The notes under the pieces: model-generated
What the model saw: only the letters and a program-made list of their open reading frames with translations
Database searches by the model: none
Told to the model about the DNA's origin: nothing
Made by a program: the position numbers and the translations under genes
Part shown: piece by piece, positions 27,020-36,037 of the stretch
Position numbering within the stretch: position 1 is the stretch's first letter
Layout: each line of letters begins with the position of its first letter
From: Pseudomonas iridis
GTDB taxonomy: Bacteria; Pseudomonadota; Gammaproteobacteria; Pseudomonadales; Pseudomonadaceae
NCBI RefSeq assembly: GCF_017980685.1
Contig: NZ_JACXXO010000003.1
Coordinates: forward strand, 1-64,000
Direction: 5' to 3'
DNA: 64,000 nucleotides

Positions 27020-27532
27020 ATGAGCCGCATCAACGCCATCAGCCTCGAATCCGCCACCGACAACACCCGCCCGGTACTGGAAGGCGTGAAAAAGAAAATC
27101 GGCTTCCTGCCCAATCTTTTCACTACTTTGGCCAAGGCGCCCGTAGCGCTTGAGACCTACGTACAAGCCTCGGCCATCCTCGGTAAGACCTCGTTGAGCG
27201 CCAAGGAGAAAGAAGCGGTTTACCTCGCCACGTCGCAGGTTAACGGTTGCGATTATTGCCTGGCGGCGCACACCCTGTTTGCCGGCAAGGCCGGGCTGTC
27301 GGCGCAGGACATCGTCGCGGCACGTGAAGGCGAACTCAACGCCTACGCCGCCCTCGCCCGCCAACTCACGCAAAGGCGCGGCCACTTGAGCGATGAACAA
27401 ATCGCCGCCGCCCGCGCTGCCGGTATCGACGACGTGAAAATCATTGAAGTGATCGCACTGGTCGCCGTGCAGACGCTGACCAACTACCTGAACAACGTGG
27501 CGCTGACCGATATCGATTTCCCGGCGATCTAA
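27020..27532 (+). CDS. Carboxymuconolactone decarboxylase/AhpD-like protein
   Basis: 170-residue all-helical protein of the CMD family with the AhpD-type redox motif C77-D-Y-C80-x3-H84 (QVNGCDYCLAAHTLF). Such proteins act as peroxidase-type disulfide reductants. Preceded by CGGAG 8 bases before the ATG. Divergent from the AraC regulator, which probably responds to the same stress and controls it. Confidence 0.88.
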   Translation: MSRINAISLESATDNTRPVLEGVKKKIGFLPNLFTTLAKAPVALETYVQASAILGKTSLSAKEKEAVYLATSQVNGCDYCLAAHTLFAGKAGLSAQDIVAAREGELNAYAALARQLTQRRGHLSDEQIAAARAAGIDDVKIIEVIALVAVQTLTNYLNNVALTDIDFPAI

Positions 27533-27552
27533 ACCTGGCCACACACAAAACC

Positions 27553-27645
27553 CTGGGGGAGCTGGCTTGCCAGCGATGGCGGTGGGTCGGTCAACATCAA
27601 CATTGACTGTGCCGGCGTCATCGCTGGCAAGCCAGCTCCCACAAG
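27553..27645. repeat. REPIN (GTGGGAGCTGGC type)
   Basis: Arms GGGGGAGCTGGCTTGCCAGC (from 27555) and CGCTGGCAAGCCAGCTCCCA (to about 27641), separated by about 45 bases, directly after the AhpD-like gene. One base of the left arm is changed relative to the consensus. Confidence 0.9.
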
Positions 27646-27740
27646 GTATCGTGGCTGGGCCGCGAGTTTGAGTCGATCATTCCCAAAGAAAAGCAAATCA
27701 AAGCAACACACCGACCCGAGTCGCTCTTCACCACTCAACA

Positions 27741-28017
27741 CAATGAGCGTTAGCTCGAGTGCAGCTCTTGATCTCGAAGGCCCGTCGGGAGGCTGAGTGC
27801 AGGGATTCATCCGGGGGGAACATCGAAAGGAGGTGCAGCGAAGCAAACCGAAATCGATGCCCCGGATGGATCCCGGAGCGAAGGAACCCCGAGCCCCAGC
27901 GAGTGGGCCGAACGTCAGGGCAAAGCCTTTTGGGTTACCTTTTCGGCGTCTGGAAAAGGTGACCCGCCGTAAGGGCGGAACCGCAAGAAGCCATCACCGC
28001 AGCAACGGATATGCCCC
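27741..28017 (+). repeat. Long dispersed repeat, copy A
   Basis: About 280 bases resembling the two copies between infA and clpA. Shared blocks in order: ATGAGCGTTAGCTCG near 27743, TGCAGCTCTTGATCT, AGGAGGTGCAGCG, ATCCCGGAGCGAAGG, ACCCCGAGCCCCAGCGAG, CGCCGTAAGGGCG, and CGCAGCAACGGATAT ending near 28012. It abuts the SulP stop codon. No credible protein is encoded. Dispersed non-coding repeat families are described from P. fluorescens genomes; which one this is was not determined. Confidence 0.75.
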
Positions 28018-28018
28018 C

Positions 28019-29464
28019 TCAATCGTGATCAACACCAGCGCGCTTAAGCAACTTCTTACAGCGTTCCGACAAATGAAACACCTGCAAATGCTTACCCGCC
28101 TTGGCGTAACGCTCGCGCAGGGTTTTCAGCGCGGCGATGGCCGAGTAATCGACAAAACTCAAATGCTGACAATCGAGCGTAACCCGCGCCGGGTCATTGG
28201 CCGGATCAAAGCGGTTGAGGAACGGCGTGGTCGAGGCGAAGAACAGCGTGCCGTGCAGTCGATAAAGTTTGCTGCCGTCGGCTTCCAGATGCTCATCGGC
28301 ATACAACTCACGAGCCTGCTGCCAGGCAAAACTCAGCGCAGCGATGATGATGCCGCACAGCACGGCCGTGGCCAGATCGGTGAACACGGTGATAGTGGTT
28401 ACGGCGATGATCACCAACACATCGTTGAGCGGTACTTTGTTCACTACCCGTAACGACGCCCAGGCGAAGGTCTGCTGCGACACCACAAACATCACGCCGA
28501 CCAGCGCCGCCAGCGGAATACGCTCGATCAGGGGCGACAGAAACAGGATAAACAGCAGAATCAACACGCCCGCGACGATGCCCGACAAACGCCCGCGACC
28601 ACCGGAGCTGAGGTTGATCACGGTCTGGCCAATCATCGCGCAACCGCCCATGCCGCCAAACGCGCCGGAGACCATGTTCGCCGCGCCGAGCGCCACGCAC
28701 TCGCGATCCGGGTAACCACGGGTTTCGGTGATTTCGTCGGTAAGGTTCAGCGTCAGCAGGGTTTCCAGCAAACCGACCAGCGCCATCAGGATCGCGTACG
28801 GCGCGATGATGGCAAGGGTTTGCATATTCCATGGGATGTCCGGCAAGGCGAAGGTCGGCAGACCACCGGCGATGTGCGCCATGTCGCCGAGAGTGCGGGT
28901 CGGCAGGCCGAACAGATAAACCAGCAGGCCCACGCCGAGAATCGCCACCAGCGCCGGCGGCACTGCGCGGGTCAGGCGCGGCAGGATGTAGACGATGGCC
29001 ATGGTCAGCGCCACCAGCCCGGTCATCAGGTACAGCGGCGTACCGCTGAGCCAGTCTTCACCGTTTTTGAAATGCTCCAGTTGCGCCAGCGCAATGATGA
29101 TCGCAAGGCCGTTGACAAAGCCGAGCATCACCGGGTGCGGCACCATGCGCACCAATTTGCCCAGGCGTAGCAGTCCGAACACCATCATGATCAAACCGCC
29201 CAGCAACACGGTCGCCAGTAGATATTGCACGCCGTGCTGCACCACCAGCGCCACAATCACCACCGCCATCGACCCCGCCGCACCGGAGACCATCCCCGGG
29301 CGACCACCGAACAATGCCGTCAGCGTACAAATGATGAAAGCGCCATAAAGGCCCATCAGCGGATTGAGGTGGGCCACCAGCGCGAACGCAATGCATTCGG
29401 GCAACAGGGCAAACGAGGTGGTGAGTCCGGCCAGGACATCGGCGCGCAGACGTATCGGTTTCAT
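28019..29464 (-). CDS. SulP-family inorganic anion transporter
   Basis: 481-residue membrane transporter: about 10-12 hydrophobic segments (ADVLAGLTTSFALLPECIAFALVA at the start, GLYGAFIICTLTALFGGRPGMVSGAAGSMAVV) followed by a cytoplasmic STAS domain (about 375-481, RLHGTLFFASTTPFLNRFD and LDCQHLSFVDYSAIAAL). Substrate may be sulfate, bicarbonate or another small anion; no linked carbonic anhydrase or cys gene indicates which. ATG at 29464 chosen because it starts at the conserved MKPIRLRADVLAG; longer frames lack a ribosome binding site. Confidence 0.92.
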   Translation of the reverse strand: MKPIRLRADVLAGLTTSFALLPECIAFALVAHLNPLMGLYGAFIICTLTALFGGRPGMVSGAAGSMAVVIVALVVQHGVQYLLATVLLGGLIMMVFGLLRLGKLVRMVPHPVMLGFVNGLAIIIALAQLEHFKNGEDWLSGTPLYLMTGLVALTMAIVYILPRLTRAVPPALVAILGVGLLVYLFGLPTRTLGDMAHIAGGLPTFALPDIPWNMQTLAIIAPYAILMALVGLLETLLTLNLTDEITETRGYPDRECVALGAANMVSGAFGGMGGCAMIGQTVINLSSGGRGRLSGIVAGVLILLFILFLSPLIERIPLAALVGVMFVVSQQTFAWASLRVVNKVPLNDVLVIIAVTTITVFTDLATAVLCGIIIAALSFAWQQARELYADEHLEADGSKLYRLHGTLFFASTTPFLNRFDPANDPARVTLDCQHLSFVDYSAIAALKTLRERYAKAGKHLQVFHLSERCKKLLKRAGVDHD

Positions 29465-29637
29465 GGCATACCTGACTGAGCGGCCGCCGGGCACGGCCGC
29501 GGATTTGCTGAAAAGAGTGCAGCGAATAAAGAGGGTTGCGGATATTACGGAATTGTCCGACATCGATCCAGCAATACCCTGACACATTGCAACTCACGCC
29601 TTATGCTGGCGCGTTCCTGTACGCATCGAGTCCAAAC

Positions 29638-29958
29638 ATGTCTGCATTTCTGACCGCCCGTGAGGTTTGCCAGCGACTGCGCGAGGCTGCGCTGGGCGTG
29701 CTGGCATTCAGCTGCGAGGCACGCACCGAGGCCGGACTGGTCACGGTGGATATCGACGGCTGGCGCCTTGTGCTGGATTTTGAAGGCGAACGGTTGCATC
29801 ACTGTGAATACGCCCGCAACTGCGATGGCGATGAAGGTGCGCTCGATAGCTGGCAGCGCTTCGGCACCGATCCGGTGAGTCTGCTCAGTACCTGGGAATT
29901 GGCGCAGATCGAACGGATGCTGGTTGAGTCCGGTCAGCCCTGCGCTTCGAACAAATGA
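29638..29958 (+). CDS. Conserved hypothetical protein
   Basis: 106-residue soluble protein (MSAFLTAREVCQRLREAALG...). An N-terminal helix is followed by a beta-rich part (VTVDIDGWRLVLDFEGERLHHCEYARN) and ends LSTWELAQIERMLVES. Resembles a small Pseudomonas family of unknown function (possibly DUF7693); this is a weak recollection. Divergent from the SulP gene. No strong Shine-Dalgarno is seen before the ATG. Confidence 0.65.
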   Translation: MSAFLTAREVCQRLREAALGVLAFSCEARTEAGLVTVDIDGWRLVLDFEGERLHHCEYARNCDGDEGALDSWQRFGTDPVSLLSTWELAQIERMLVESGQPCASNK

Positions 29959-30003
29959 TCCATCTTGCAAAGCGCTGGCCGCTGAAAGCGCTGAACGCCG
30001 GCC

Positions 30004-31017
30004 TCAGGGCATAAAATCCACGGGGCGATCCTGGTGGTTTTTCATGCGCTCATTCCAGGCCTGCAGGGCGTCAGGCAAGCGCGATTTCCATTGTGGCGCG
30101 TTGGTGTAGTAACGCAGGCGCGCGTTACCTTGAGCATCGTAAGTTTGCAGCAGCACCCAGAACCGAGCAGCGCTTGAACGCATGACGATGCCGTTGCCGC
30201 CCAAGCCGCGCATCCACATTTCCACGACCTGACTGTCCGGCACATCGGTTGAAGGCTCAGCGGTCATCAATGAGCCGGATAATTCCACCAGTTTTTCGTA
30301 ATCGTCCTTGAGCAGCGTGCGCAAGGCCTGATTTTCCTCCGGCGTTCGCGCCAGGCCAAGGCTCAGCATGTCGTACTCCAGCGTCAACGGCTGCTGCGAG
30401 GCGACAAAACGACCGGTGTAATACACGCCCATTCCGGCACTGCAATAGCCTCCGGCTCCGACTTGCGAGATATCCAGCACGCCGTTGATGGGCGTGAAGC
30501 TGAGGGTGCATTCGTCTTCAGCGTATAAGGCTGTACCGTTCTTGAGTGTTGCAACGCCGTCCAGATCACCGGAGTTGGCCCCCTCACCCGCCGTGATGGC
30601 GACGCTGATGTGCGTGGCATCAAGCTGTTTGGTCACCACCGTCGCAGATGTCGACGGGCCGGGCGGAATGAGTTGCCAGGTCGCATCCCAACTAAAGGGC
30701 TGAACGGCGTGGTCGAGTTCGACCAGACGCCTAACGTACTGTCGACGCAAACAGGCAGCCGAGTCGCCACAGGCGTTGCGACTTTTCAGCCATTGCCGTT
30801 GATCCGCCTTCAAGGCTTTGGGGTCAGCAACTTTGGCCAGGCTTGAGCGCCACTGCTGGGCGAGTTTTTCGTCGAGCTCGGAAAGGTAAGCGTCGGCACA
30901 AATCGCTTTTTCAGTTTTGCTACTGGCGCTGGCGCAATCGAAACTGCTGGCGTTGACGAAGGGCGCAAAAGCGAGAGATGTCAGCAACAAAACGTGACGG
31001 GGGTTGAAAGGCAACAT
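30004..31017 (-). CDS. Exported LprI-like (DUF1311) protein
   Basis: 337-residue protein with a signal peptide (HVLLLTSLAFAPFVNA) and an N-terminal lysozyme-inhibitor LprI-like module: SFDCASASSKTEKAICADAYLSELDEKLAQQW and DQRQWLKSRNACGDSAACLRRQYVRRL, with its four conserved cysteines in the usual spacing. The remaining about 230 residues form a beta-rich domain I do not recognise (GVLDISQVGAGGYCSAGMGVYYTGRF). Periplasmic role unknown. Confidence 0.75.
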   Translation of the reverse strand: MLPFNPRHVLLLTSLAFAPFVNASSFDCASASSKTEKAICADAYLSELDEKLAQQWRSSLAKVADPKALKADQRQWLKSRNACGDSAACLRRQYVRRLVELDHAVQPFSWDATWQLIPPGPSTSATVVTKQLDATHISVAITAGEGANSGDLDGVATLKNGTALYAEDECTLSFTPINGVLDISQVGAGGYCSAGMGVYYTGRFVASQQPLTLEYDMLSLGLARTPEENQALRTLLKDDYEKLVELSGSLMTAEPSTDVPDSQVVEMWMRGLGGNGIVMRSSAARFWVLLQTYDAQGNARLRYYTNAPQWKSRLPDALQAWNERMKNHQDRPVDFMP

Positions 31018-31109
31018 CGAGAGATTCCATTCTTCAGACGGCGGGCAGTATGCCTGTGCTGTCGTCGGAAATCCTCGGTGTACACGGCGGTTTTGGCCAA
31101 ACAGAAATC

Positions 31110-31200
31110 CTGTGGGAGCGGGCTTGCCCGCGATAGCGCGGCGTCAGCACACTGATTTATTTGCTGACACTCTGTCATCGCTGGCAAGCCAGCTGCCACA
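31110..31200. repeat. Hybrid REPIN (two arm subtypes)
   Basis: Left arm TGTGGGAGCGGGCTTGCCCG (31111-31130); right arm ATCGCTGGCAAGCCAGCTGC (about 31177-31196) belongs to the GCTGGC subtype. The two halves are no longer perfect complements of each other. Confidence 0.85.
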
Positions 31201-31204
31201 TTGG

Positions 31205-31744
31205 TTACGGCTGGAAATGGATTTGTGCGGCGGGTTTTACATCGATCCGCGCCACCGAGCCGGTCAGGTGCGCCAGATCCTTGTTGTGCTCGCCAATAAT
31301 GTCTTCGGCGCTCATGTTGCCGTTGTCGACGGTGGAATGGGCGTCGGCCGCCAGCACCACGTCGTAACCCAATTGATGGGCCTGGCGCACGGTGGCATTG
31401 ACGCAGTAATCGGTTTGCAGACCGCAGATCACCAAACGCTCGAAATCCTCGCTCGGCAGCAGTTTGCGCAGATCGGTCTGGTAAAACGAATCCCTGGTGG
31501 TTTTGCGAACGCGCAGATCTTTCGGGGCCGTCTCAAGCCCTTCCGCCAATTGCCAGCCTTCGGCACCGTGGGCCAGTGGACTGTCCTTTTCTTCATGCTG
31601 AATCAACACAACCGGCACCCCAGCCTTGCGCGCGCGGTTGCTGAGGTTGTTGATGGTGTCGATCACGCGGTGGATGTCGTGGCATTGGTATTCGCCCGAG
31701 CACAGAGCGCGCTGGACGTCGATGATCAGTAATGCGGTGGTCAT
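31205..31744 (-). CDS. Isochorismatase-family cysteine hydrolase
   Basis: 179-residue hydrolase with the catalytic triad D9 (LLIIDVQ), K81 (RVRKTTRDSF) and C114 (GLQTDYCVNATVR), plus the cis-peptide region before the cysteine. Likely hydrolyses an amide or carbamoyl group of a small molecule (nicotinamidase or N-carbamoyl type); the exact substrate cannot be read from sequence. Same strand as ggt, 66 bases downstream of it, with a hairpin between. Confidence 0.88.
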   Translation of the reverse strand: MTTALLIIDVQRALCSGEYQCHDIHRVIDTINNLSNRARKAGVPVVLIQHEEKDSPLAHGAEGWQLAEGLETAPKDLRVRKTTRDSFYQTDLRKLLPSEDFERLVICGLQTDYCVNATVRQAHQLGYDVVLAADAHSTVDNGNMSAEDIIGEHNKDLAHLTGSVARIDVKPAAQIHFQP

Positions 31745-31775
31745 GATGAGCCTTCCTTGATCAGTCCTTGAGACA

Positions 31776-31803
31776 GGGGCGGACGTGCGTCCGCCCCCTT
31801 TTT
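31776..31803 (+). terminator. Strong hairpin with T-run on the plus strand, between ggt and the cysteine hydrolase gene
   Basis: Perfect stem GGGGCGGAC (31776-31784) / GTCCGCCCC (31789-31797), 4-base loop GTGC, then CTTTTT. The T-run is on the plus strand although both neighbouring genes run on the minus strand, so it would stop antisense transcription. It may still slow leftward transcription out of ggt. Confidence 0.55.
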
Positions 31804-31810
31804 ACGCCTC

Positions 31811-33538
31811 TCAGTAACCCAATGACAACCCTGTATTGCGCCGTGGATCATTGGCGCCGTAGAAGCGGTTTTTGCCGACCGGTTTACCGCCCAGCGACGG
31901 TGCGCCAACCAGAATCGCGGCGATATGGTTGGCGTCCTGCGGCCCGGCGAACTTGTGGCCCCAGCTCTCGAGAATCTTCTTCGTGTCGGGGCTGGCGGCG
32001 AAGTCTTCGAGGTTGGTTTCTTCCGGCATCCATTGCTGATGGAAACGCGGCGCATCGACCGCCTCCTGCAAGCCCATGCCGTAGTCGATGACGTTGAGCA
32101 TGGTCAGCAAAGTCGCGGTGATGATGCGGCTGCCGCCCGGCGTGCCGACCACCATGACCACTTTGCCATCCTTGGTGACGATGGTCGGGCTCATCGACGA
32201 CAGCGGCGCCTTGCCTGGAGCGATGGCATTGGCTTCGCCCTGCACCAGGCCGTACATGTTCGGCACGCCGACTTTCGAGGTGAAATCGTCCATCTCGTCA
32301 TTGAGGATCACCCCGGTCTTGCTCGCCATCACACCGGCACCGAACCAGTCGTTGAGCGTGTAGGTGACCGAGACCGCGTTGCCCCACTTGTCGACGATCG
32401 AATAGTGAGTGGTGTTGCTGCCCTCATGGGGCGCTGTGCCGGGTTTCAGTTCGGCGGAGACACCGGCCTTTTGCGGCTGGATGGCGTCACGCAGTTTGGT
32501 CGCGTAGTTCTTGTCCAGCAGGTGCTCGATCGGATTCTTGACGAAATCCGGATCGCCCAGATAGCTGTTGCGATCGACATATGCGTGACGCATCGCTTCG
32601 ATCTGATAGTGCATCCCTTGGGCCGAATGGAAGCCCAGGTCCTTCATCGGATAACCTTCGAGAATATTCATGATCTGGCAGATCACCACGCCACCAGAGC
32701 TTGGCGGCGGCGCCGAGACCACGTGATAGCCGCGGTAATCGCACTCCACCGGGGCCAGTTCGCGGGTCTTGTATTTGTCGAGGTCGGCCTGGGTGATGAT
32801 GCCCTTGTTCGCCTGGCTGGAGGTCACGATGGCGTCGGCCACCCAGCCTTTATAGAAGCCGTCAGCGCCCTTTTCGGAAATGGTTCGCAGGGTTTTGCCG
32901 AGGTCTTTCTGCACCAGTTTCTGGCCGACCTGCATCGGCTCGCCGTTGCTGAGGAAGATCGAGCCGGAATCGCGCATGTCCTTCTTGAACACGTCGGTGG
33001 CGTACTCCAGCAACTCGACGTCGCCTTGTTCCAGCTCAAAACCGTCTTCAGCCAGTTTGATGGCGGGGGCAATCATTTCCTTGCGCTGCTTGGTGCCGTA
33101 CTTGCTCAGCGCCAACTCCATACCAGACACAGTGCCCGGCACGCCGACGGCCAAATGGCCGCGTGTACTCAGCTCAGGGATGACGTTGCCTTCCTTGTCG
33201 AGGTACATATCGGCGGTCGCCGCCAGCGGCGCTTTTTCGCGGAAGTCGAGGAAGGTCTTGCGCCCGTCTGCCAATTGAATGGTCATGAAACCGCCGCCAC
33301 CGAGGTTGCCCGCAGCGGGATAGACAACCGCCAGCGCATAACCGACCGCGACCGCCGCATCCACGGCGTTACCACCGCTTTTCAACACGTCGACACCGAC
33401 ATGCGTGGCCAGATGTTGCGCTGTGACCACCATGCCGTTTTCCGCGGCAACCGGTGCCACCGAGGCGGCGTGAGCCATGAGACAGCTGAGTGCCAGCGTG
33501 GTCGCTATCAGCGATTTGGCCAAAGGTTCGTACTTCAT
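31811..33538 (-). CDS. ggt: Gamma-glutamyltransferase (periplasmic)
   Basis: 575-residue enzyme that hydrolyses or transfers the gamma-glutamyl group of glutathione in the periplasm. Signal peptide at 1-24 (LIATTLALSCLMAHA). The precursor self-cleaves before the nucleophile Thr in SNTTHYSIVDKWGNAVSVTYTLN (about residue 380), giving large and small subunits. The substrate-binding PLSSMSP and VVGTPGGSRI loops are present. Normal length for bacterial GGT. Confidence 0.95.
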   Translation of the reverse strand: MKYEPLAKSLIATTLALSCLMAHAASVAPVAAENGMVVTAQHLATHVGVDVLKSGGNAVDAAVAVGYALAVVYPAAGNLGGGGFMTIQLADGRKTFLDFREKAPLAATADMYLDKEGNVIPELSTRGHLAVGVPGTVSGMELALSKYGTKQRKEMIAPAIKLAEDGFELEQGDVELLEYATDVFKKDMRDSGSIFLSNGEPMQVGQKLVQKDLGKTLRTISEKGADGFYKGWVADAIVTSSQANKGIITQADLDKYKTRELAPVECDYRGYHVVSAPPPSSGGVVICQIMNILEGYPMKDLGFHSAQGMHYQIEAMRHAYVDRNSYLGDPDFVKNPIEHLLDKNYATKLRDAIQPQKAGVSAELKPGTAPHEGSNTTHYSIVDKWGNAVSVTYTLNDWFGAGVMASKTGVILNDEMDDFTSKVGVPNMYGLVQGEANAIAPGKAPLSSMSPTIVTKDGKVVMVVGTPGGSRIITATLLTMLNVIDYGMGLQEAVDAPRFHQQWMPEETNLEDFAASPDTKKILESWGHKFAGPQDANHIAAILVGAPSLGGKPVGKNRFYGANDPRRNTGLSLGY

Positions 33539-33689
33539 GAGTCGATCTCTTTTTTGTTTTCAGGGTCTGTGCAAAACAGAGGGGAACGCGTCAAGAGCAA
33601 GAAGCAGTATGGTCGGGTTTGCGTTTTGCGCCTCCCTGATCAGCCAGTATGCTGGGCGCTGTTGCCGCACCGAATCGGAGTTTGCTCGC

Positions 33690-34199
33690 ATGTCGTTTAC
33701 CTTCATCACCCTGCCCTCGCCGGTTGGCGAGCTCAAGCTGGTCGCGAACGGCTCGCGACTGGCGGCCATCCTCTGGGAAAACGACCGACCGAACCGCGTG
33801 CGTCTTGGACCGATGACTGAAGCACCGGACAATCCGGTCCTGCTGCAAACCGCTCGGCAACTGGAAGAGTATTTTGCCGGGACGCGCGATTGCTTCGAGC
33901 TGGAGCTGGACTTTGTCGGCACGGATTTTCAGAAACAGGTCTGGGCGGCGTTGCTGACCATTCCGTTCGGAGAGACCCGCACCTATAGCCAGATTGCCCA
34001 ACAGATCGGCAAACCCACCGCCGTACGGGCAGTGGGCGCAGCGAATGGGCGCAACCCGATTTCGATTGTTGCGCCGTGTCACCGGGTGATTGGCGCGTCG
34101 GGAAAGTTGACTGGTTTTGCCGGGGGGCTTGAGGCTAAAGAGCGGTTGTTGACGCTGGAGGGTTTCCGCCAGACGGGTCACACGGGAAATTTGTTTTGA
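33690..34199 (+). CDS. ogt: Methylated-DNA-[protein]-cysteine S-methyltransferase
   Basis: 169-residue suicide DNA-repair enzyme that takes the alkyl group from O6-alkylguanine. Active-site C130 in SIVAPCHRVIG, with the helix-turn-helix TYSQIAQQIGKPTAVRAVGAANGRNP before it. The longer open frame begins inside the divergent ggt gene; ATG at 33690 has CGGAG 9 bases upstream and starts at the family's first strand. Confidence 0.94.
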   Translation: MSFTFITLPSPVGELKLVANGSRLAAILWENDRPNRVRLGPMTEAPDNPVLLQTARQLEEYFAGTRDCFELELDFVGTDFQKQVWAALLTIPFGETRTYSQIAQQIGKPTAVRAVGAANGRNPISIVAPCHRVIGASGKLTGFAGGLEAKERLLTLEGFRQTGHTGNLF

Positions 34200-34208
34200 C
34201 CTGCTTGG

Positions 34209-34233
34209 GGTGGGAGCGAGCTTGCTCCCACAG
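34209..34233. repeat. Collapsed single REP
   Basis: GGTGGGAGCGAGCTTGCTCC followed by CACAGG: a single short palindrome, equivalent to the two outer ends of a REP arm joined with the centre lost. Between the convergent ogt and nudK genes. Confidence 0.7.
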
Positions 34234-34236
34234 GAA

Positions 34237-34839
34237 TTAGTGTGATGCTTGAGCGTTGAACAGGTTATTCATCGCCGCGTATTGCAGCAGCATGATGGTC
34301 TTGGCATCGCAGATCTCACCTTGATGGAAGGCTGCCAGCGCTTCATCGAATGACCACTCCAGCACTTCCAGCTCTTCGGTTTCTTCTTCCAGACCACCAC
34401 CGTCACTGACCTTCGATGCCGAGTCGTACTCGGCAATAAAGAAGTGCAGTTTCTCGGTCACCGAACCGGGGCTCATGTAGGCCTCGAAAACCTTCTTCAC
34501 GTCATGTACGCGATAGCCGGTTTCTTCCTCGGCCTCATCGCGAATCCGCTGTTCCGGGGCGACCCCCTCCAGCAAGCCTGCCGCCACTTCGATCAGCAGA
34601 CCGTCATGGCCGTTGACGAACACCGGCAAGCGGAACTGCCGGGTCAGCACCACAGAGCGCTTCTCTCGATTGAACAGCAAAATGGCAGCGCCATTACCGC
34701 GGTCGTACACCTCGCGCGTCTGACGCTGCCACTCACCATTATTGCGTTGGTAGTCGAAGGTGATTTTCTTCAGCAGATACCAATCGTGGGACAACACCTG
34801 AGTGTCGACAATGTTGACCCGCTCGGCTGTGTCGGTCAT
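34237..34839 (-). CDS. nudK: NudK-like Nudix hydrolase (GDP-mannose pyrophosphatase type)
   Basis: 200-residue Nudix protein. The Nudix box spans about 88-109 (AGLLEGVAPEQ...EAEEETGYRV) and matches NudK's form. Upstream SHDWYLLKKITFDYQRNNGEW and the C-terminal LLQYAAMNNLF also fit NudK, which splits GDP-mannose and related nucleotide sugars. ATG at 34839 is preferred (AGGA about 10 bases upstream); in-frame ATGs at 34860 and 34893 are alternatives. Confidence 0.82.
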   Translation of the reverse strand: MTDTAERVNIVDTQVLSHDWYLLKKITFDYQRNNGEWQRQTREVYDRGNGAAILLFNREKRSVVLTRQFRLPVFVNGHDGLLIEVAAGLLEGVAPEQRIRDEAEEETGYRVHDVKKVFEAYMSPGSVTEKLHFFIAEYDSASKVSDGGGLEEETEELEVLEWSFDEALAAFHQGEICDAKTIMLLQYAAMNNLFNAQASH

Positions 34840-34894
34840 GACGTCTGATCCTTTTTCCATCGATAGGCCGCCATGGTCGAATAATCGCGCCAAT

Positions 34895-34923
34895 TAAAAA
34901 AGCCCGGCAGCGCTACCGGGCTT
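34895..34923 (-). terminator. Rho-independent terminator of the LPMO-chitinase operon
   Basis: Stem AAGCCCGG (34900-34907) / CCGGGCTT (34916-34923) with an A-run at 34896-34901 on the plus strand, i.e. a U-tract on the minus-strand transcript after the chitinase gene. Confidence 0.9.
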
Positions 34924-34935
34924 GTTTATTTGCAG

Positions 34936-35994
34936 CTAAAGAGCGGAATGCGCAACCGTCTCTTCGATCTCCTGCCCGGTCAATCGAGCGCCGTGAATCA
35001 ACGGCCCGTAACGCTGACTGAACTCCCAGTCATACGGCACGCTATCCTTATTGGTGCCGTTGTCCCAGTTCACCGACCAGGTCATCAAACCCTTGACAGG
35101 ATGCCCCTTGATTGCCAGCCGCTTGAGCACATTGCCCACCACAGTCTTGTCGATGACATAACCGGTGGCGGCGGCATCGACGTTCGCCGGTAGACCGATG
35201 ACGAATTTATCCGCGGCAATCCTGGTAAAACCTCGAGTGCCCGTCACCAGACTTTCAGTCAGGTAATAGAGGAAGTCCTCTTTCAGCACATCGTTGTTCT
35301 GCGCGATCCACGCGCCGGCACCGTTATTGGCCTCAGGCACCCAGACCCCGTCGCCGCCCTGGTTGTAAAACTGCGGTGCGATGAAGTCGTAGTAGCCTTC
35401 CAGTGCCTGCAAATAGCCGACGTACTTGCCGTTGGTGGTCAGGTACGGAAACTCCGGGGCCATGCTGATGATGAAATGCTTGCCCTGGCCTGCGTAGTGA
35501 TCCTTGACCAGTTTCAGCGCGGCCGGCAGGACGGTCTTGTTGGCGGCGAAATCAATCGCGCTCTGTTCAAGATCGATGTCCAGCCCGTCAAAGCCATAAG
35601 TTTCCACCAAGCGGATGATTTCATTGGCCAGCGGTTGCTCCTGACCGCTATGCAGCTCGATGTGCGCATCGGCGCCACCGAGAGAAATCAGCACCGCCCG
35701 CCCCTCACTGTTAAGCACGCCGACCTGACGACGGAACTCGGCATCGGAGACGTTGAACGGCTTGAAGGTCGGAATACCGCTGCCCTTCATGAAGGCCACA
35801 GCGACCACGTTGTATTCTTTGGGCACATCCTCCAGAGCGATGCTGGCAAACCGGCCTTGCCGATAACCGTCGCTCAGGCCCGCTGGCCAGTTGTGCCAAA
35901 AGCCCATGAGGATTTTTTTGCCGGCAATGCCCGGCATCAGCGAAGCGGCATCACTCGCTGCGTTTTGCATCAATGAGAAGTCGATATCTGACAT
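34936..35994 (-). CDS. GH18 chitinase without signal peptide
   Basis: 352-residue glycoside hydrolase family 18 enzyme. Catalytic motif D136-G-L-D139-I-D141-L-E143 (YGFDGLDIDLEQ) with E143 as acid/base; ISMAPEFPYL and IAPQFYNQ line the cleft, and LMTWSVNWD closes the barrel. The protein starts MSDIDFSLMQNAASDAAS with no signal peptide or chitin-binding module, so export must be non-classical or by lysis. Second gene of an operon with the LPMO (43-base gap between the open frames), so the two should act together on chitin. Confidence 0.9.
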   Translation of the reverse strand: MSDIDFSLMQNAASDAASLMPGIAGKKILMGFWHNWPAGLSDGYRQGRFASIALEDVPKEYNVVAVAFMKGSGIPTFKPFNVSDAEFRRQVGVLNSEGRAVLISLGGADAHIELHSGQEQPLANEIIRLVETYGFDGLDIDLEQSAIDFAANKTVLPAALKLVKDHYAGQGKHFIISMAPEFPYLTTNGKYVGYLQALEGYYDFIAPQFYNQGGDGVWVPEANNGAGAWIAQNNDVLKEDFLYYLTESLVTGTRGFTRIAADKFVIGLPANVDAAATGYVIDKTVVGNVLKRLAIKGHPVKGLMTWSVNWDNGTNKDSVPYDWEFSQRYGPLIHGARLTGQEIEETVAHSAL

Positions 35995-36037
35995 GTTCTA
36001 ATCCTTCAGAACCTGTGAATTTGACGACACTGCGCCG

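Noticed and set aside
31925..33820. 631-codon open frame on the plus strand opposite ggt
   Set aside because: High-GC antisense shadow of ggt; skewed composition, and it runs across the ogt start region.
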